From: Nitrosospira multiformis
GTDB lineage: Bacteria > Pseudomonadota > Gammaproteobacteria > Burkholderiales > Nitrosomonadaceae
NCBI RefSeq assembly: GCF_900110185.1
Contig: NZ_FOCT01000014.1
Coordinates: forward strand, 1-64,000
Reading direction: 5' to 3'
Length of the DNA: 64,000 nt
Under the pieces are notes generated by a model that searched no databases, was not told the origin of the DNA, and saw only the letters and a list, made by a program, of their open reading frames with translations. The position numbers and the translations under genes are program-made. The first letter of the stretch is position 1. Every line of letters begins with the position of its first letter. This document shows, piece after piece, positions 59,418-64,000 of this stretch.

Positions 59418-60593
59418 ATGGAATTATCACCGCTGGTACAACCCTCGGAAGAGTTAAGCAAAGAAGAAATTTCCCGCTACAGTCGGCACCTGTTGATTCC
59501 CGACGTGGGTCTGGAAGGGCAGCGGCGCCTCAAGAATAGCAAGGTTCTCGTAATCGGGGCCGGCGGCTTGGGGTCGCCCACGCTCCTCTATCTTGCAGCA
59601 GCCGGTGTGGGAACCTTGGGTATTATCGATTTCGATATTGTCGATGAATCCAATCTGCAGCGGCAGGTCATTCATCGGCAGCAGGATATCGGCAGACCCA
59701 AATGCAGGAGTGCGCAGGACTCAGTCAAGGCCCTGAATCCCTATATCCAGGTTCAGATTCATGATGAGCGTCTCGAAACAACAAATGCTATTGACATCAT
59801 ATCGGGCTACGACCTGGTAATAGACGGAACCGATAATTTCTCCACCCGCTATCTTGTGAACGATGCCTGCGTGCTCGCGAGAAAGCCATATGTCTGGGGT
59901 TCCATTTTCCGCTTCGAAGGACAAGCCTCCGTCTTCTGGGAAGATGCGCCAGGGGGACGCGGCCTGAACTATCGGGATCTTTACCCCGAGCCGCCGCCCC
60001 CAGAAATGGCTCCCTCATGCGCGGAAGGGGGGGTGCTCGGTATCCTGTGTGCTTCCATCGGAGCGATGATGGCAACCGAAGCCATCAAACTGATTACCGG
60101 CTTGGGTGAAACACTGCTAGGCAGGCTTGCCGTCTACGACGCCCTGGAAATGACCTTCCGATTTATTCCAATAAGACGGGCGCCAGTCAGAACACCTATA
60201 ACCAAGCTGATTGATTATCAGGAATTTTGCGGACTGAAGCGGCCAGCAGGGGACGCCGGAAAATCGGATGTTTCCACGATCACCGCTATGGAGCTGAAAG
60301 AGATGCGCGAAAAGGGCGTCAGCATGCAGCTCATCGATGTTCGCGGAATCCAGGAATGGAACATCGTGCATATCGAGGGAGCAAATCATATTCCCAAAGA
60401 CGAGATGATGTCGGAAGAAGTCTTATCCCGATTGAACAAGGAAGACCTCATCGTGCTGCAGTGCAAGATGGGAGTGCGCTCCCGTAATGTCCTTATGGAG
60501 ATGCGCAAACGGGGCTTTACGAACGTCAAAAGCCTTGAAGGCGGGATTCTTGCCTGGATAAGAGACGTGGATCCGACCTTGCCCAGTTATTGA
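59418..60593 (+). CDS. MoeB/ThiF-type adenylyltransferase-rhodanese fusion (MoeZ-like)
   Basis: E1-like enzyme, 391 residues, behind GGAGGTTTTGA. The first 280 residues are the ThiF/MoeB fold with VIGAGGLGSPTLLYLAAAGVG, VDESNLQRQVIHR and the catalytic-type PSCAEGGVLGILC. The C-terminal 110 residues are a rhodanese with the active-site loop LQCKMGVRS (C349). It would adenylate the Gly-Gly end of a ThiS/MoaD-like carrier and then load sulfur as a thiocarboxylate. The usual CxxC zinc pair before KLIDYQEFCG is missing. In mycobacteria the analogue MoeZ serves CysO and MoaD; here the neighbours point to a metallophore. Confidence 0.9.
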   Translation: MELSPLVQPSEELSKEEISRYSRHLLIPDVGLEGQRRLKNSKVLVIGAGGLGSPTLLYLAAAGVGTLGIIDFDIVDESNLQRQVIHRQQDIGRPKCRSAQDSVKALNPYIQVQIHDERLETTNAIDIISGYDLVIDGTDNFSTRYLVNDACVLARKPYVWGSIFRFEGQASVFWEDAPGGRGLNYRDLYPEPPPPEMAPSCAEGGVLGILCASIGAMMATEAIKLITGLGETLLGRLAVYDALEMTFRFIPIRRAPVRTPITKLIDYQEFCGLKRPAGDAGKSDVSTITAMELKEMREKGVSMQLIDVRGIQEWNIVHIEGANHIPKDEMMSEEVLSRLNKEDLIVLQCKMGVRSRNVLMEMRKRGFTNVKSLEGGILAWIRDVDPTLPSY

Positions 60594-60788
60594 TTTCCTT
60601 GTCATTACGCGGATGGCTTGTTTCATTTTAACCACGAGTTTCACTCCCAAGCTTTTCCGCTATCCATAAAGCAGCATGGCGAATTACCCGATAACAGGCA
60701 TTGATTCAGGATGAGGCAGAAGCAGTTGCTTCCAGTCGTACCGTATAGAAACACGTCCGATCAATGTCAACTCATGGAGGTAAGACTA

Positions 60789-61232
60789 ATGTTGACCATA
60801 CATACCAAACTGGTCGAGGCAATGCTTGCTCAGGCCCGCAAAGATCATCCAATTGAGACTTGTGGTGTCATTGCAGGACCAGAAGGATCAAATCTTCCAT
60901 TGCGGCTTATCCCGATGCGCAATGCCGCCAAGTCCCAAACGTTTTTCAAGTTTGACCCGGAAGAGCAATTGCGAGTCTGGAGGCAGATGGAGGCACGTGG
61001 CGAAGAGGCGATTGTAATTTACCACTCGCATACCAAGGGTCCAGCCTACCCAAGCCGCACAGATGTGCAGTTCGCATTAGAGCCCCAGTCCCATTACATC
61101 ATTATTCCGACGGATCCCATATACGGAGAGGAAATCAGTAGCTTCCGCATTGTTGATGGAATGGTCACTGAAGAACGAATCAGGCTGATGAATTCATACA
61201 ACCCCGAATGGGAGTTATCAATGGTGGCGTAA
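60789..61232 (+). CDS. JAMM/MPN+ metalloprotease (Mec/QbsD-like)
   Basis: Zinc isopeptidase/endopeptidase of 147 residues starting at the ATG at 60789, which follows GGAGGTAAG; an in-frame upstream ATG at 60711 is less likely. The complete JAMM motif is E23, then HSHTKGPAYPSRTD with H79, H81, S89 and D92. QbsD and Mec-type enzymes trim residues after the Gly-Gly of ThiS-like carriers to activate them. The next gene places the carrier's Gly-Gly inside a large fusion, so this protease is the obvious candidate for cutting it. Gap of 195 bp to the MoeB gene, no gene in it. Confidence 0.9.
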   Translation: MLTIHTKLVEAMLAQARKDHPIETCGVIAGPEGSNLPLRLIPMRNAAKSQTFFKFDPEEQLRVWRQMEARGEEAIVIYHSHTKGPAYPSRTDVQFALEPQSHYIIIPTDPIYGEEISSFRIVDGMVTEERIRLMNSYNPEWELSMVA

Positions 61233-61333
61233 GCTCTTCTGGTCAAATGGAATGATCATGAGCAGCTTGCTGAATGAAGGATTAAATCATAACCATTCTG
61301 ATTTCTATTTAATTACCCTTTGGAGAGGTAAAA

Positions 61334-63547
61334 ATGCCTGTAACGGTGACCATCCCGACCCTACTTAGGCCGCTAACCGGAAACCGGAAGCGTGTCGAGA
61401 TTGAGGGCGCCAATGTGCTCGATGCTATCGAACGGCTGGAGCAGCAGTATCCGGGCGTCAAGGAAAAATTGATCAACGGCGGCCAGCCACATGGCTTCGT
61501 CAATATCTACGTCAACGATGACGACATTCGCTTTAGCGACGGTCTGTCAACTCGACTGAACGATGGAGACCTGGTCACCATACTGCCTGCGGTTGCCGGG
61601 GGCTACGACGAAGCTCTCCTGCCACCATCATCCGGCAAAAGCATGAGCATGAATCAGCCGTTGTCGGACTGTGTGATGTCATATGCATCAAAAAGCGTGT
61701 CTTCCGATTTTGCTCCTGTCGCCTCCTCGCTACTCTATCAATCCACTGCATTGGGTATGGAGGCTGAAACTAATGAGAATTACCTGAGTAATGATGCGTT
61801 TCGCTTCGAAATAAAAACACCACACACCACTCCAGTCATGTGTGAAATCACGCGTTGGAGCGGCTCCTCGGGGGCTGCAGCCGTGAGCGAAAACATCATG
61901 CAGGCGGCATGCGGACTGATGGCTGTGCACCGGCGGGCAAACGGCCAGGCGCAGTCGCTCGGATTGAACTATGTATCGACTCTTACGGCGGCACTGGGGC
62001 TTCAGGGAGGAATTGCTGCATCTCTTGGCCAGCTTCGCGGTCTTGCGTTGTCCCGCAGCACCGTCTCAATGGCTGACGCCGCCTTGTTGAGTATGGGTCA
62101 GTATATAGCAGGGGCGACTGCTTCAGAGTTCCCGGAAACGGCTGCAGGGTTTTGTCCAGCAGCGGGCTCATCTCTGGCTTGTCCGCCATTTATTTCTCTG
62201 GACGGCGTTATTTTTGAACTCGAAACGCTCGAACCCGGGCCGTGGGGAAAATTCTGGGCTGAGCTGGGTGTAAGTTCAGTGGCGGTTGGCAAAGGATGGA
62301 AGGCTTTTCTGCTGCGATACGCCAGAGCCGTGTCCCCGCTGCCAGATGAATTGCCCCTTGCAATATCGAGACTTACTTATAACCGTATTTCGCAAGTGTC
62401 TGCGAGAACGGGTATGGCAATTTGTCCCGTACGTTCCATCGAGGAGAGGGCACAGGATGATGACGCCAGCCGAGCGTGGCGGCAAGGTCCGTGGGCATTT
62501 TCGTTCCAGGGCAATTTGACTGGAAGGCGCCCAGGTAACGCCACTGGCGACCTGCCCTTAAGCGGCCTTACCGTTATCGAATCTTGCAGGCGGATACAAG
62601 GTCCCCTTGCCGGACACCTGCTTGCCCTGCTCGGTGCAAACGTTATCAGGATAGAGCCTCCCGGAGGTGATCCCTTGCGAGGAATGCCACCAATGGCGGA
62701 GGGTTGCTCGGCGCGCTTCGATGCCCTCAACCAGCTCAAGACCGTTCGCGAAATCGATATCAAATCTTCCGCAGGAAAGGCCGAAATCCGGGAGATGGCA
62801 CGGGATGCCGACGTGTTTCTGCATAACTGGGCACCTGGCAAGGCGGTGCTGCTCGGTCTCGACTACGGTGATCTCTCCGCGATCAACCCCTCCCTGATCT
62901 ACGCCTACGCCGGGGGATGGGCGACAGATTGCGCTGAACATGTCTCTTCGAATTCGATGCCCGGTACGGATTTCATGGCTCAAGCCTATTCGGGAGTGGC
63001 AGGAAAAATCGCGGAGGCCAGTGGCACGCGTGGAGGTACTTTATTTACCGTGCTCGACGTGCTGGGAGGTGTGGTTGCCGCGCAAGGCGTCACCCTTGCA
63101 CTGCTCAAGCAATGTATGAACCCCACTGGCATAAAGGTCAGTTCGTCGCTCATGAGCGCTGCCACCTTGCTATGCGCGGAGGATTTTCAAAAAATTTACA
63201 GCGCGCCGTGCTCGAATTCTAAAACCGAAGCTAGTCTCATCAGTGGCATATATGCCACAAAACAGGGAAAAGTTGCAGTTGATTGCCTTGATCTTGAAAC
63301 GGCATTGCGCCTCGTGAAAATTCTTGAGGTTACTGCAAACATTGAAAACGGTGGCCTACACCCCCTTTTAGGTAAATTGTTTCTCCTAAGAACGGCAAAC
63401 GAATGGGTAAAACTCCTTCAGCAGGCCAATATTCCAGCAGCCGTTGTCGTCGAAGACCTCGCTCAATTGCAAACCTTCTCCTATCTGCAGCCCACGCTAA
63501 GTCCAGGTCCTTATACCAGAGTAAATTCCCCGTGGAGATTTAAATGA
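61334..63547 (+). CDS. ThiS/MoaD-like sulfur carrier fused to CaiB-type CoA-transferase
   Basis: 737 residues behind GGAGAGG. Residues 1-90 are a ubiquitin-like ThiS/MoaD domain: VTVTIPTLLRPLTGNRK, VEIEGANVLDAIERL, VNIYVNDDDIRF, and GDLVTILPAVAGG with Gly-Gly at 89-90. Normally such proteins end there; here YDEALLPP continues in frame. A CoA-transferase of the CaiB/BaiF class follows. The clear one spans about 410-737 (GLTVIESCRRIQGPLAGHLL, LGANVIRIEPPGGDPLRG, GTDFMAQAYSGVAG, catalytic-type D575 in VLDVLGG). Residues about 140-395 look like a second, more divergent CaiB-like half (VSMADAALLSMGQYIAGA). An internal ATG near 61646 could yield the transferase alone. It overlaps the ligase by ATGA. 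Confidence 0.85.
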   Translation: MPVTVTIPTLLRPLTGNRKRVEIEGANVLDAIERLEQQYPGVKEKLINGGQPHGFVNIYVNDDDIRFSDGLSTRLNDGDLVTILPAVAGGYDEALLPPSSGKSMSMNQPLSDCVMSYASKSVSSDFAPVASSLLYQSTALGMEAETNENYLSNDAFRFEIKTPHTTPVMCEITRWSGSSGAAAVSENIMQAACGLMAVHRRANGQAQSLGLNYVSTLTAALGLQGGIAASLGQLRGLALSRSTVSMADAALLSMGQYIAGATASEFPETAAGFCPAAGSSLACPPFISLDGVIFELETLEPGPWGKFWAELGVSSVAVGKGWKAFLLRYARAVSPLPDELPLAISRLTYNRISQVSARTGMAICPVRSIEERAQDDDASRAWRQGPWAFSFQGNLTGRRPGNATGDLPLSGLTVIESCRRIQGPLAGHLLALLGANVIRIEPPGGDPLRGMPPMAEGCSARFDALNQLKTVREIDIKSSAGKAEIREMARDADVFLHNWAPGKAVLLGLDYGDLSAINPSLIYAYAGGWATDCAEHVSSNSMPGTDFMAQAYSGVAGKIAEASGTRGGTLFTVLDVLGGVVAAQGVTLALLKQCMNPTGIKVSSSLMSAATLLCAEDFQKIYSAPCSNSKTEASLISGIYATKQGKVAVDCLDLETALRLVKILEVTANIENGGLHPLLGKLFLLRTANEWVKLLQQANIPAAVVVEDLAQLQTFSYLQPTLSPGPYTRVNSPWRFK

Positions 63548-64000
63548 ATCCTTCTGGAATCGTGGATATGGTCCCTGTTGAGGTCCGTGAGAAATGGGTC
63601 CGGAGTGGAATCTATCCAAATAAATCGTTATACGCGTTGTTTTGCGAGCAAGTATCGCGGCACCCCGATACCCCAGCAGTTATTTCCCTCGACCATGCCA
63701 TCACCTACGCAGAACTGCTGGACAAGGTCCATCGTCTTGCCGCAAGTTTCAAAGATTTAGGAATCGTAGCAGGGGATGTAATCGCCTACCAGCTATCCAA
63801 TAGCTGGCATAGCTGCGCCATAGATCTTGCCGCCGCCGCGCTTGGCGCTATCGTTGCACCCTTTCCCCCTGGCCGTGGCCGCCTTGATATCCAGTCCCTA
63901 CTAGGAAGGTGTGACGCTCGCGCAATTATTGTGGAGCGCGAATATGGCAAGACGGATCTTTGCGAATTGATTGAATCCATCCGGCCAACCTTGCTTTCAC
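63544..64000 (+). CDS. AMP-dependent acyl/aryl ligase, N-terminal part
   Basis: The gene runs past the window end; 152 codons are visible. It starts at an ATG overlapping the previous stop (ATGA). The N-terminal AMP-binding pattern is present: LYALFCEQVSRHPDTPAVI, ITYAELLDKVHRLAASF and AYQLSNSWHSCAIDLAAAALGAIVAPF. The P-loop and adenylate motifs are beyond the window. In the pdt and qbs pathways an AMP ligase activates the aromatic acid that receives sulfur; the substrate here is unknown. Confidence 0.85.
   Translation, partial: MNPSGIVDMVPVEVREKWVRSGIYPNKSLYALFCEQVSRHPDTPAVISLDHAITYAELLDKVHRLAASFKDLGIVAGDVIAYQLSNSWHSCAIDLAAAALGAIVAPFPPGRGRLDIQSLLGRCDARAIIVEREYGKTDLCELIESIRPTLLS

Noticed and set aside
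59418..61232. Cysteine biosynthesis genes of the MoeZ-Mec-CysO type
   Set aside because: No CysM-like cysteine synthase is adjacent, and the TonB receptor, CoA-transferase and ligase point to a different product; kept only as an alternative.

Overview
The window looks like chromosomal DNA of an ammonia-oxidising betaproteobacterium close to Nitrosospira/Nitrosomonas. The reasons are a near-canonical dcw cluster, a cytochrome P460-family lipoprotein gene and a 3' fragment of ammonia monooxygenase subunit C (amoC). No rRNA, tRNA or CRISPR was recognised. Genus assignment is inference.

Layout. 1-200: tail of an integrase-type transposase. 201-8289: lolC-lolD, a DUF2062 membrane protein, comEC, relA and a cysteine-rich small protein with an IPGFTAE leader-like start. 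8504-26827: mraZ-rsmH-ftsL-ftsI-murE-murF-mraY-murD-ftsW-murG-murC-murB-ddl-ftsQ-ftsA-ftsZ, preceded by a promoter overlapped by three 10-bp-spaced GTGGG repeats (MraZ operator). 27216-31455: DciA-like protein, an M23 peptidase, a terminator and secA. 31797-38546 (minus): P460 lipoprotein, oligopeptidase A, then yqgE-ruvX-pyrR-pyrB-pyrC' read in one direction; the dihydroorotase-like protein has lost its HxH metal site. 38750-45179: two small membrane proteins, a pilin-like protein, Usp, TerC, a patatin, fumC and a small acidic protein. 45505-49771: nrdA-nrdB behind two NrdR boxes 32 bp apart and three TGTGGA repeats.

The accessory part starts at about 50 kb. A 5'-truncated amoC that keeps its terminator abuts, head to head, the remains of a conjugative trb operon (split trbL, trbN). 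Next is a likely defence island: an AT-rich SIR2-domain gene and an AIPR gene with an N-terminal nuclease-like motif.

From 57.4 kb to the window end runs a co-directional cluster: TonB-dependent receptor, MoeB/ThiF-rhodanese E1-like enzyme, JAMM/MPN+ metalloprotease, a ThiS/MoaD-like sulfur carrier fused in frame to a CaiB-type CoA-transferase, and the start of an AMP-forming acyl ligase. This gene set resembles the thiocarboxylate metallophore pathways for pyridine-dithiocarboxylate and thioquinolobactin. The carrier's Gly-Gly lies inside a 737-residue fusion, so the neighbouring JAMM protease would have to release it. This is the most likely undescribed system in the window.

Functions come from recognised motifs, not from database searches. 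Residue positions marked 'about' are estimates.
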